The notes beneath the pieces were generated by a model that had not been told where the DNA came from, did no database searches, and saw nothing but the letters and a program-made list of their open reading frames with translations. Shown here piece by piece: positions 1 to 7,769 of a stretch of DNA of 64,000 bases. The number at the start of each line of letters is the position of its first letter. Positions within the stretch are counted from its first letter, which is position 1. Origin of the DNA: an uncultured Prevotellamassilia sp. (GTDB lineage: Bacteria > Bacteroidota > Bacteroidia > Bacteroidales > Bacteroidaceae). The stretch is taken from positions 1 through 64,000 of the forward strand of contig CAKQOG010000002.1 in assembly GCA_934255485.1 (NCBI GenBank), read 5' to 3'. A program made the translations under genes and the position numbers.

Positions 1-661
1 CCTCTATACTGCCCCCTTCTACATTATAACCATAAAAGGACGATACACTTGAGATAATAAAAGCAAAAAACAAGGATTTAATCACACCCATCCAAAAGAA
101 CCATTGCGTAAATGAATGTTGCAAGCCTGCAGTGAGATCTGACGGTGTGATTATATGTCCTATATATGCCGTAGCATAAGCACCAATAATGCCACTAAAT
201 GTACTAAAAATTACAAGTAAAGGCATTATGGTAACTAACCCCATTATTTTGGGTAAAATAAGAAACGATGCTGGATTAACACCCATTATTTCAAGAGCAT
301 CAATCTGTTGTGTTGTTCGCATTGTTCCCAATTCAGATGCTATATTCGAACCTACTTTTCCTGAAAGTATCAAACACATAATGCTTGAAGAAAACTCAAG
401 CAACATAATTTCGCGTGTCACATATCCCGACACCCAAAGAGGCATCCACGCACTTTGAATGTTCAGTTTTATCTGAATGCAGATTACTGCACCAATAAAA
501 AAAGATATAAGCAGAACAATACCTATAGAGTCAACTCCCAATTGCACCATTTCCTTTAAATATTGTTTTAGGAACATGCGCATACGTTCTGGCCTTGAGA
601 AAGTTCGCCCCATAAGCATTATATACTTTCCGAAAGCATGTAAAAATTTTAATATTAACAT
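1..661 (-). CDS. mlaE: MlaE-family ABC transporter permease (partial, 3' end cut by window)
   Basis: Reading leftward from an ATG at 659-661 gives about 220 residues with no stop before the window edge. The protein starts MLILKFLHAFGKYIMLMG and contains the family hallmark VGSNIASELGTMRTTQQIDA followed by LEIMGVNP, then several hydrophobic segments and the conserved SVSSFYGYNVEGG region. MlaE (YrbE) is the inner-membrane permease of the Mla phospholipid transport system, which works with an MlaF ATPase and an MlaD substrate-binding protein. Partner genes would lie beyond position 1. Only the last few dozen residues are missing. The family assignment is firm; the cargo in this organism is inferred from the family. 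Confidence 0.9.
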   Translation of the reverse strand, partial: MLILKFLHAFGKYIMLMGRTFSRPERMRMFLKQYLKEMVQLGVDSIGIVLLISFFIGAVICIQIKLNIQSAWMPLWVSGYVTREIMLLEFSSSIMCLILSGKVGSNIASELGTMRTTQQIDALEIMGVNPASFLILPKIMGLVTIMPLLVIFSTFSGIIGAYATAYIGHIITPSDLTAGLQHSFTQWFFWMGVIKSLFFAFIISSVSSFYGYNVEGGSIE

Positions 662-743
662 TCTATTTTGCTATTATCGTTATAAATAAAGAACTTATTC
701 AGTTCTCATAATCGTTAAGAACAAGGAGTTTATTGCCTATTTC

Positions 744-2789
744 TTATTCCTCTGATTTCTTTAAAGCCTCTGGTTTCAAATTTCCATGCTCGTCAAAGAG
801 ACCATAAGTTGTACGCAACACTCTAAATTCTGTTCTACGGTTCAAAGCGTTACAAACCTCTTGTTCCTCAGGCTTCAGTTTCATTATATATGGTACCGAT
901 AGAGTATCATTCTCATGTAGGAATGGATAAGTTTCGGTCAGTTTTTTATTAACCACTTTAGGCATTTCTTTACCATATCCCTTTGCTGTTAAACGATCTG
1001 ATTCTATACCATGTTCAGTAAGATATTTTACCACACTTTCGGCACGCCGCTGAGAGAGCTTCAAGTTGTATTCAGCATTTCCTCTGTAATCACAATGAGC
1101 AGATAGTTCAATCGTTACATTAGGATTTTCCTTCAACATCTTTGTTAATCTGTCAAGAGCATCACGTGAGTTCTCCGTAAGATTAGCCTTATCAAATTCA
1201 TAAAATACATTTCTAACCAATACTGGCGAACTGATGCTTGGGAGCGGAAACTGCAATACGTATTGTTTTTCTACTTCGGAGGTATCTGCATGTAGCTCAT
1301 TACGCACATTTAAGTAACCTTGGCACGTAGCAAGAAACAAGTAGCTAACTCCTGATTTTAAAGGCTTTTCAAACGATCCGTCAGACAACACTCCTACCTT
1401 TTCGTTTGTTCCGTCACTACCCACCATATATACAGCTGCTTGTGGCAGTTCATATCCATCTTGCTCATAAACCCAACCTTTTACCGTTTGCAATACTTCT
1501 GGGTATGAGAACTCATATATCTTGTCCCAGCCTCTACCACCTGTTGAACGGTTTGAAGAGAAGAAGCCTCTGTTGTGCAACCCTTCGAAAGTAATACCAA
1601 AATCATCGCCATTCGAGTTCATCGGTGAGGGCAGATGTATCACGTTCCATTTGTGCGTTACCGTATCTTCTTTGGCTCTATAGAGGTCAAGTCCGCCCAT
1701 GCCTCCTTGCCTGCTGTCGCTCGAAAAATAAAGTTCGCCATTAGGTCTAAATGCCGGAAAGCACTCATTGCCTTCTGTATTAATATCTTCGCCCAAATTT
1801 TCAAGGCGTCCTATACCATGACCACCAACAATCTCAGCGCGCCATATATCCAACCCACCATGTCCACCTGGCATATCAGAGGTAAAATATAGCCATTTGC
1901 CGTCGGACGAAACCGCAGGATGTGCATAAGACGATAGTGTATCTGCCGATATTTTTACTTGTGTAGGTTTGCTCCATTTAGCATCTGTTCGCTGCGATTG
2001 CCATATTTCTGCCATACGAGGATACGAAGGGTCTGTTCTACATACGGTGAAATACATAGTTTTGCCATCTTGTGTAAAAGAGCATGCGCCCTCATCATAC
2101 TCAGTATTGACGTCTCCTTCAACAACTTCAGCAACTTTCCACTTGCCTTTTTCGTCTTGCTTTGAATAAAAGATGTCGCCATTTTTCATTCCTGTAATAT
2201 CACTTACATCGCCCTTTGCTTGTTGTCTTGTAGATGTAAAATAAAGTTGTTTGGCCTCTATACCCATATATGCAGGTGCATAATCCGATCGAGAGCCATT
2301 AAAGAGTCCCGCCATTTTTACGGTATATGCAGAGCCTTTTTGTTTTTCTACTGGAGCGGTCAAACACGATTGTATGCCATACTCTGCATGTATGTCATTC
2401 GGAAAAGAGTCTTGATAAGCTCTATAAGCATTCTCTGCCCCTTTGTAGTTTGCTTGCATGCGCAACAAATCGCCTAAATGCAAGTAAGTTAGCGTATCAA
2501 CATAATGATAGCGAATAGCATTTTGAAACGAGCCAACAGCTCTTGCCACATTACCATAACGTCTGTAAGCATCACCCATTTTGTAAGCAATAAGCCCCCT
2601 CTGCGCCTTATCCTTAGGAGGGGTTTTACTGTATGCACGCTTATATTGTCCTGCAGCTTCAGCATACTCTCCTAAGGCTAATGCAGCATCTCCACGTTTA
2701 ATTGACTTGTCAGCACTGCCACATCCAACCAAAATCAATATGCCACATATAGCCCATACTATTTTATTTATTGATTGCATTATATTCAC
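744..2789 (-). CDS. porE: PorE-like OmpA-family lipoprotein (TPR, beta-propeller, CRD, OmpA-C)
   Basis: 681 residues. The N-terminus is a lipoprotein signal with lipobox LVGC. It is followed by TPR-like helices (about 30-140), a run of WD40-like/PD40 strands with YFTS, YFTSD and YFSSD motifs (about 160-430), a carboxypeptidase regulatory-like beta domain (about 435-510) and a C-terminal OmpA peptidoglycan-binding domain (AHCDYRGNAEYNLKLSQRR, about 570-590). This domain order and length match PorE of the type IX secretion system in Porphyromonas gingivalis, which anchors the machinery to peptidoglycan. Other OmpA/WD40 proteins of Bacteroidota share parts of this layout, so orthology is inferred from architecture. 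A TAACTTTG -7 box lies at 2803-2810 on the reverse strand; no convincing -33 box was seen. Confidence 0.78.
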   Translation of the reverse strand: MNIMQSINKIVWAICGILILVGCGSADKSIKRGDAALALGEYAEAAGQYKRAYSKTPPKDKAQRGLIAYKMGDAYRRYGNVARAVGSFQNAIRYHYVDTLTYLHLGDLLRMQANYKGAENAYRAYQDSFPNDIHAEYGIQSCLTAPVEKQKGSAYTVKMAGLFNGSRSDYAPAYMGIEAKQLYFTSTRQQAKGDVSDITGMKNGDIFYSKQDEKGKWKVAEVVEGDVNTEYDEGACSFTQDGKTMYFTVCRTDPSYPRMAEIWQSQRTDAKWSKPTQVKISADTLSSYAHPAVSSDGKWLYFTSDMPGGHGGLDIWRAEIVGGHGIGRLENLGEDINTEGNECFPAFRPNGELYFSSDSRQGGMGGLDLYRAKEDTVTHKWNVIHLPSPMNSNGDDFGITFEGLHNRGFFSSNRSTGGRGWDKIYEFSYPEVLQTVKGWVYEQDGYELPQAAVYMVGSDGTNEKVGVLSDGSFEKPLKSGVSYLFLATCQGYLNVRNELHADTSEVEKQYVLQFPLPSISSPVLVRNVFYEFDKANLTENSRDALDRLTKMLKENPNVTIELSAHCDYRGNAEYNLKLSQRRAESVVKYLTEHGIESDRLTAKGYGKEMPKVVNKKLTETYPFLHENDTLSVPYIMKLKPEEQEVCNALNRRTEFRVLRTTYGLFDEHGNLKPEALKKSEE

Positions 2790-2913
2790 TTTAAGTTTGC
2801 TACAAAGTTACAATAACACCGCGATTTCATGCATTTTCGGATATTAAAAAAATGACTTTTAGGCACAATACGACAATTTTTCAGACATCTTATGCTACTT
2901 ACGCCTAACTTCT

Positions 2914-3600
2914 CTATTTACTGACTATATATCTCATGTGGATGTGTTGTTGTTCATCTATTAAGAATGGTTCTGAAATAGATATGAAACCCAACTTTTC
3001 GTAAAACATCTGTTTTTCTATTTGCGCATTAATATCAATGCAGGTCAGTTTTTTGTTTCGTGTTATTGCGGTTTCAATAGCTGCTTTAACTATTACCTTG
3101 CCATACCCCTTACCTCTTTCGGTAGAGATAACACGCCCTATACTAACTTCTGATAAATAAGTATTAGCTGCACAAACACGACACATCGCTACTATTTTAT
3201 TGTTCTTTGTTATCCATAAGTGAAGTGCTGATAAATCATTATTATCTAAATCTTGATATACACAATTTTGTTCAACAACAAACACCTCTGAGCGTATTTG
3301 TAACAAGGCATATAGTTCGTTTGGCCTAAGCTGATCAAACTTTTTTACGTGTAAACGGCATCCTTCTGGCATTGGTATTTTATTATTGGTTTTACACGCC
3401 TTAGGGGAAAAGACAACTTTTTCGTTACGTTTGTAATGTATTTTTTTACTAACTTCATTACGAGCAGTTGCTTTGCTATTTGTAGTATTATGATTACTAC
3501 CAAACCAATCGCTAAGTTCGTTTGTATTTATGTGATAATCATAATCCATCCACATTTCATCTTCAATACTCACAGAGTAAACAATTATAAAGTTAAACAT
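2914..3600 (-). CDS. ElaA-like GNAT N-acetyltransferase with extra N-terminal region
   Basis: The C-terminal 150 residues match the ElaA group of GNAT acetyltransferases: LYALLQIRSEVFVVEQNCVY, YQDLDNND, the acetyl-CoA loop region IGRVISTERGKGYGK, and FYEKLGFI near the end. ElaA proteins are normally about 150 residues; here about 75 extra polar residues precede the domain. The frame stays open to a TTG at 3615, but that codon lies inside a good promoter (-7 box 3613-3620), so I place the start at the ATG 3598-3600. Other possible starts are ATG codons at 3555, 3549 or 3372; the last would give exactly the bare ElaA domain. The substrate is unknown. Confidence 0.8.
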   Translation of the reverse strand: MFNFIIVYSVSIEDEMWMDYDYHINTNELSDWFGSNHNTTNSKATARNEVSKKIHYKRNEKVVFSPKACKTNNKIPMPEGCRLHVKKFDQLRPNELYALLQIRSEVFVVEQNCVYQDLDNNDLSALHLWITKNNKIVAMCRVCAANTYLSEVSIGRVISTERGKGYGKVIVKAAIETAITRNKKLTCIDINAQIEKQMFYEKLGFISISEPFLIDEQQHIHMRYIVSK

Positions 3601-3612
3601 TAAGAGGTTTTG

Positions 3613-3643
3613 CAAAGATACAACTAAAAAAAATGTTTTTCAA
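3613..3643 (-). promoter_or_regulatory. Bacteroidota-type promoter of the GNAT gene
   Basis: On the reverse strand, TTG (3641-3643), 20 nt, then TATCTTTG (3613-3620) match the TTTG/TAnnTTTG promoter of Bacteroidota. Transcription would start near 3606, which excludes the longest possible start codon of the downstream gene. Confidence 0.6.
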
Positions 3644-3685
3644 TTACTATTTCAAGATATACAACTCGTTGGTGGAATTAATATT

Positions 3686-3977
3686 ATGAAAAAGGCACGT
3701 TTTTATTCAATTCCTGCAGTAGCAGTAATAACACCTTTTATTGGTATGTTTGCTGCTTGTGGTGACAACATTTCAGCCTCACTCCAACTCCTATCCCACC
3801 GCAACAACGTGCACGCTCTATTGGGTTGAAAACTATGCCCTTACCAACTTTGACATAGCTGATATGAATGAGTCATTCGTAAAGGATGATGCTGCTAAAT
3901 CGTTCTCAATCATTTACAAGAAAAATTTAACAAACATCGAGTACAACTCTCTTGACAATATAACAGATTTTGCATAA
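3686..3977 (+). pseudogene. Small lipoprotein gene, probably frameshifted
   Basis: An ATG at 3686 opens a lipoprotein-like leader (MKKARFYSIPAVAVITPFIG, then MFAACGDN) that stops at 3827-3829 after 47 residues. The overlapping +1 frame continues as a plausible polar sequence (YPTATTCTLYWVENYALTNF onward) to a stop at 3975-3977. Joining the frames near 3770-3820 would give a secreted lipoprotein of about 95 residues. I do not recognise the family. It may be a decayed gene, a sequencing error, or two unrelated small ORFs; the leader is the best-supported part. Confidence 0.4.
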
Positions 3978-4046
3978 TGCAATCTAAAGAAAATAAAGGA
4001 AATCAATGCTTTTGATCAAAGCAGCAGAAGAAAAGATATGAAAGAT

Positions 4047-4077
4047 TTTGTACTTCTTTTAAAAAAACGTAACTTTG
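4047..4077 (+). promoter_or_regulatory. Promoter of rpmE2
   Basis: TTTG at 4047-4050, a 19-nt spacer and TAACTTTG at 4070-4077 are a full match to the Bacteroidota vegetative promoter. The 5' UTR to the L31 start codon is about 130 nt. Confidence 0.75.
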
Positions 4078-4086
4078 CACCACTTT

Positions 4087-4127
4087 GTTTAGGGAGTTTA
4101 TCTTCATTAGCAATGATAAGCCTAAAC
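4087..4127 (+). promoter_or_regulatory. Stem-loop in the rpmE2 leader (candidate autoregulatory element)
   Basis: GTTTAGG (4087-4093) pairs with CCTAAAC (4121-4127), and an inner TTATC/GATAA stem extends the hairpin. It starts about 10 nt after the -7 box, so it forms the first part of the mRNA. Ribosomal protein mRNAs often carry such leaders, including known L31 leaders in other phyla. I have no alignment to show conservation here. Confidence 0.4.
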
Positions 4128-4212
4128 ACATAACAAGATTTATATACAACAGACCATTACACAAAGTTGTTACCAAAAACAATTTGATAAAACCATAAAA
4201 AGCTATAGCAAA

Positions 4213-4464
4213 ATGAAAAAAGGTATTCACCCTGAGAATTATCGTCCTGTAGTATTTAAGGACATGAGTAACGGCGATATGTTTCTTTCTCGTTCAACTT
4301 GCAAAACAACTGATACAGTTGAATTTGAAGGCGAAACTTATCCTGTAGTAAAGCTTGAAATCTCAAGCACTTCACACCCATTCTATACCGGTAAGTCTAA
4401 GCTTGTCGATACAGCTGGTCGTGTTGATAAGTTCATGAGCCGTTACGGTAAGAGCCGCAAGTAA
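4213..4464 (+). CDS. rpmE2: Ribosomal protein bL31, type B (zinc-independent paralogue)
   Basis: 83 residues starting MKKGIHPENYRPVVFKDMSN, with SSTSHPFYTGKSK and a C-terminal GRVDKFMSRYGKSRK. This is the type B form of large-subunit protein L31. It lacks the CXXC zinc site and keeps the long internal insertion. It is a single-gene unit with its own promoter (4047-4077) and terminator (4531-4567). In other bacteria type B L31 replaces the zinc form when zinc is scarce; many Bacteroidota have only this form, so zinc control cannot be assumed. Confidence 0.97.
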   Translation: MKKGIHPENYRPVVFKDMSNGDMFLSRSTCKTTDTVEFEGETYPVVKLEISSTSHPFYTGKSKLVDTAGRVDKFMSRYGKSRK

Positions 4465-4530
4465 TTCTCCTTACGAGCGCTTTAACATAAGATAGTTCTT
4501 ATCAAAGGGCTAAGGTAACACCCAAGTGGT

Positions 4531-4567
4531 AAGCGGATGTGTCGGCTTAGACGCATCCGCTTTTTTT
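4531..4567 (+). terminator. Rho-independent terminator of rpmE2
   Basis: AGCGGATG (4532-4539) pairs with CATCCGCT (4554-4561) and a run of seven T follows. It lies between rpmE2 and the next gene and overlaps a GTG at 4526 that would otherwise be the longest start of that gene. Confidence 0.85.
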
Positions 4568-4597
4568 ATTCAAACTCTCTCAATCTTTACATACACA

Positions 4598-5758
4598 ATG
4601 AAAGCTTTCCTGATGGCATGTCCGCCCATTCCTGTTGTACGCATAGCCCTTATTGGACTTGGTGGTCGAGGGATGAAAACACTTGAAAGATATGCTTTTA
4701 TAAAAGGTGCAGAAATACGATATTTGGTAGACATTGATAGTTCAAAATTAGATTGTGCCAACCAAAAGCTACTGCAAACAGGCCGCCCACTTGCTCAAAA
4801 GTTGCAAGGCGAAAATGCTTGGCACGAGGTATGTAAAAAGGCTGATATCGACCTTGTGTACATCTGTACTGAATGGAAATCGCACACACCGATAGCCATC
4901 GAAGCTATGCGCAATGGCAAGCACGTAGCCGTTGAGGTTCCGGCAGCCACCACTATCAGCGAGTGTTGGCAATTGGTGCATACAGCCGAAGAAACGCAAC
5001 GTCATCTGTTTATGACTGAAAATTGTTGTTACGACTTGTTTGCGCTCGAAACCATTGAAATGAACCATAGAGGTTTCTTTGGTCGTATCACGCATTGCGA
5101 AGGAGCCTATATTCATCACCTTGCTATGGCTCCTCGGCATGGCGGAATAAGCGATACAAGACTTAATTGGATGACTCACTCTTGCGCTCTGCATGGCGGA
5201 AACCCCTACCCCACACATGGCATTGGACCTATAGGACAACTGCTTGGCTTTCATCGTAAAGACCGCATGAAATCGCTCGTTTCAATAACTTCAAGAGATG
5301 TTTGCAACAAACTTAACCACGATGTAGGACATGTTAATACATCGCTCATACAAACTGAAAAAGAGGTGAGCATTCTTTTACAACTTGACGTTACTACACC
5401 CCGACCCTACAACAGACTTCAAACGGTTTGTGGCACTAAAGCGTATGTACAAAAATATCCATTGCCCACGTTTCAAACAGATAGTATGGACACGGCTGCT
5501 ATTGGCGATGATGCCTTACGCCGTATGGAAGCATTTGCCACTTCGCCTGCAGCAAAAGAGTGGTTGAAGGGACACGAACTTGGAGTGCCCAACGAAATGA
5601 ACTATGCCATGGATGCACGCTTAATATATTGTCTGCAAAATGGTTTTCCACTCGACATCGACGTGTACGATGCCGCTGAATGGTCGTGTATTGCTGAACT
5701 TTCAAAGGTCTCAGCAAAACAAGGTGGAAAGCCGGTTGAGGTTCCACGCTTCTACTAA
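4598..5758 (+). CDS. Gfo/Idh/MocA family protein, GH109-like (alpha-N-acetylgalactosaminidase type)
   Basis: 386 residues from the ATG at 4598. The N-terminal Rossmann domain has the dinucleotide motif ALIGLGGRGMKTLERYA, then DIDLVYICTEWKSHTPIAIE and GKHVAVEVPAA. The C-terminal part contains GGNPYPTHGIGPIGQLLGFH and DRMKSLVS, typical of the GH109 subgroup, which uses bound NAD+ to cleave alpha-N-acetylgalactosaminides by an oxidation-elimination mechanism. No signal peptide is visible, unlike many GH109 enzymes, so it may be cytoplasmic or act on another sugar. The alternative GTG start (4526) lies inside the upstream terminator and was rejected. Confidence 0.8.
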   Translation: MKAFLMACPPIPVVRIALIGLGGRGMKTLERYAFIKGAEIRYLVDIDSSKLDCANQKLLQTGRPLAQKLQGENAWHEVCKKADIDLVYICTEWKSHTPIAIEAMRNGKHVAVEVPAATTISECWQLVHTAEETQRHLFMTENCCYDLFALETIEMNHRGFFGRITHCEGAYIHHLAMAPRHGGISDTRLNWMTHSCALHGGNPYPTHGIGPIGQLLGFHRKDRMKSLVSITSRDVCNKLNHDVGHVNTSLIQTEKEVSILLQLDVTTPRPYNRLQTVCGTKAYVQKYPLPTFQTDSMDTAAIGDDALRRMEAFATSPAAKEWLKGHELGVPNEMNYAMDARLIYCLQNGFPLDIDVYDAAEWSCIAELSKVSAKQGGKPVEVPRFY

Positions 5759-5915
5759 AACAGTTTGATAAGTAAAAGCTCAGCTTATGTACAAAAGAAT
5801 GTGCTAAGACATATCAATTCATGCAGGACATAACTATATAAATTAATTACTGTCCGTTAAAACTTTCAAGTCTTATTTGTTTTTCGTTTCCACATACAGC
5901 CAGTATAATAATACT

Positions 5916-6025
5916 AAGTAAGTAGACAAAATAAAATAAGAAGAAATAAGTATTAAGTACGGGCTGTAGTCTTTTGGGCTTTCAGCCCGTACCTTTCTAA
6001 CTAATTTAAATTTGCCTACTTACTT
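5916..6025. repeat. Intergenic inverted repeat element A (TAAGTAGG family)
   Basis: The 405-bp gap after the GH109-like gene holds an element bounded by AAGTAAGTAGACAAA (from 5916) and its inverted partner TTTGCCTACTTACTT (ending 6025). In the centre GTACGGGCT (5957-5965) pairs with AGCCCGTAC (5984-5992). Related arms occur near 8966, 21871, 24561, 44545 and 54496. Confidence 0.5.
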
Positions 6026-6087
6026 ATCATTTAAATAGGTATACTTAAGCACTTTTAGCGGATAGTAATAATATAAATATAATTAGC

Positions 6088-6135
6088 AAAATCCCTTATA
6101 CATCAAGCATAATTTTATGATGTATAAGGGATTTT
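6088..6135 (-). terminator. Terminator of the DUF4468 gene
   Basis: A long perfect hairpin: AATCCCTTATACATCA pairs with TGATGTATAAGGGATT across a short loop. It sits 29 nt beyond the stop codon of the leftward gene ending at 6164, and T-rich tracts occur on both sides, so it could work in either direction. Confidence 0.8.
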
Positions 6136-6163
6136 GTGTTAAAAGAATGCTTGTAGATAAGCA

Positions 6164-6805
6164 TTAATCCTCGTCGTCTTCGTCTACCTCGATTACCTTA
6201 ACTTTTTTGTTCTTTTTGGCACCTGTAGCTTGTGCAAGTCCTCTGAATATTTCGTTCTTACGATCTATTGTAAACTTGCGAAATTTGCCACTTATGCGTT
6301 GCAGTTTCCTGCCGTCTTTGCTCAAAGCGGCATCGTCTGTTATCCAATTTTCTGCACGGCGATCTTCGTCGAACTCGCCAGCTGTAACCTCTGGGTCGTA
6401 ACGATAGTGCAAACGGCGCATTGAAGCTGTAAAGCCATTATCATTGACATTCAACACTAACTGATAGTAAAAGCGAACACGATGTATTTGCCAATTTGTT
6501 CGTTTAAAATACATATATTCTTCAATGCTTGCAGCAATAATGCCACTATCTACACTTACCTCTGTTAGTCGGGCTTGTGGCAATTGCTCTTCGCCATCAA
6601 CCAACTCTTTTTGCACATAGTTGCGCAAAGAGTCCATGATAGCAGCCTTTGAACTATTATTTACTGTAAACGTTTTATCAAACTGCACATAGCCATTTAC
6701 CGTAGGCACAGCACCAGCCAAATAACGTTTGTCTACTCCCCGCGAATTTTGGGCTACGCACCATATTGGCATTAACAACATGAGCCACAGAACTAATTTC
6801 TTCAT
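6164..6805 (-). CDS. Secreted DUF4468-domain protein
   Basis: 213 residues with a clear signal peptide (MKKLVLWLMLLMPIWCVAQ). The body matches the DUF4468 pattern: GYVQFDKTFTVNNSSKAAIM, an aromatic beta region (NWQIHRVRFYYQLVLNV) and MRRLHYRYDP. The family is common in Bacteroidota, is predicted to have a TBP-like fold and has no known function. The C-terminus ends in a basic then acidic tail (KKNKKVKVIEVDEDDED). It has its own promoter (6870-6900) and terminator (6088-6135), so it is monocistronic. Confidence 0.8.
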   Translation of the reverse strand: MKKLVLWLMLLMPIWCVAQNSRGVDKRYLAGAVPTVNGYVQFDKTFTVNNSSKAAIMDSLRNYVQKELVDGEEQLPQARLTEVSVDSGIIAASIEEYMYFKRTNWQIHRVRFYYQLVLNVNDNGFTASMRRLHYRYDPEVTAGEFDEDRRAENWITDDAALSKDGRKLQRISGKFRKFTIDRKNEIFRGLAQATGAKKNKKVKVIEVDEDDED

Positions 6806-6869
6806 ATTACTTTTCTTATTGCTTTATAACCATTTTATTGTTTGTCACTTCATCGTCCGAAACAAGTTA

Positions 6870-6900
6870 CAAAGATAATGCTACTAACAATAAAAACAAA
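6870..6900 (-). promoter_or_regulatory. Promoter of the DUF4468 gene
   Basis: Reverse strand: TTTG (6897-6900), 19-nt spacer, TATCTTTG (6870-6877). The start codon lies about 60 nt downstream. Confidence 0.65.
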
Positions 6901-6951
6901 CTTTTTTGTCAGTTTTGTTTTTGAGGATATCCCTATAAATTCTGCCTTTTT

Positions 6952-7731
6952 TCAACGTCCTTGCAGGGTATGCGAGTTGAGATAAGCCATAAATTTATCT
7001 TTATAGCTATCTGAAATGGGGATATACTTATCGCCAAACACTATTTGTCCTCTTTCGAGCACTTTTACCTTGTTGATATTTACGATATAAGAGCGATGCA
7101 CCCTAAAGAATGATGTTTCGGGCAGAGCTTTCTCCATGCTATGCATTGAGCTAAGGCAGAGTATGGCCTTACTGGTTGTTTCGGTATAAATCTTTACGTA
7201 GTCTTTCAGTCCCTCAATGTATATGACATCATCAAAGTTTATACGTAGTAGTTTGTAGTCGCTCTTTACAAACATGTATCCGGCATTAGCCGACACAACA
7301 TCTGCTTGCACTGCCTCTTTTTCGTTGGTTGCAGGCATTTTTGCCAACTCGTTTTGCTTGGCAAGTTGGTTACGCTCATACCATCGCTGAGCCTTTGCCA
7401 CTGCACCAACAAAGTCGGCATAGCTAATAGGTTTAAGCAGATAGTCGAGTGCATTCACCTTGTAACCTTCGAGTGCGTACTGACTAAAAGCGGTGGTAAA
7501 AACGATGCATGTATTATCGGTATTGATATGGCGCGAAAAGTCAAGCCCATTTAGGTCGGGCATCTGTATGTCGAGAAACACAAGGTCTACAGGATTTTTC
7601 TGCAATCCGCCTATAGCCTCTACTGCATTTGAGTAGCGACCGCATAGTTCGAGTATATTGGTTTTTTTTACATAACTCTCAAGCAAACTAAGAGCCAAAG
7701 GCTCATCGTCTATAATAGCACACTTCATCAT
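6952..7731 (-). CDS. LytTR-family response regulator
   Basis: 259 residues. The receiver domain (1-120) has the acidic pair IIDDE, the phosphoacceptor Asp54 in VFLDIQMPD, and Lys in YLLKPISY. A linker of about 30 residues leads to a C-terminal LytTR DNA-binding domain (DDVIYIEGLKDYVKIYT, FFRVHRSYIVNINKV). It follows the histidine kinase with a 38-nt gap and is surely its partner. The pair lies downstream of a MacAB-TolC-like operon in the same direction, so control of that efflux system is a reasonable inference. Confidence 0.93.
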   Translation of the reverse strand: MMKCAIIDDEPLALSLLESYVKKTNILELCGRYSNAVEAIGGLQKNPVDLVFLDIQMPDLNGLDFSRHINTDNTCIVFTTAFSQYALEGYKVNALDYLLKPISYADFVGAVAKAQRWYERNQLAKQNELAKMPATNEKEAVQADVVSANAGYMFVKSDYKLLRINFDDVIYIEGLKDYVKIYTETTSKAILCLSSMHSMEKALPETSFFRVHRSYIVNINKVKVLERGQIVFGDKYIPISDSYKDKFMAYLNSHTLQGR

Positions 7732-7769
7732 ATTAATATATTATATATTAATTAGAAATAATAAGGATA

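Noticed and set aside
4526..4597. Upstream GTG start for the GH109-like gene
   Set aside because: It lies in the rpmE2 terminator hairpin and adds residues unrelated to the family.
4769..5254. Reverse-strand ORF of 161 codons
   Set aside because: Antisense shadow of the GH109-like gene.
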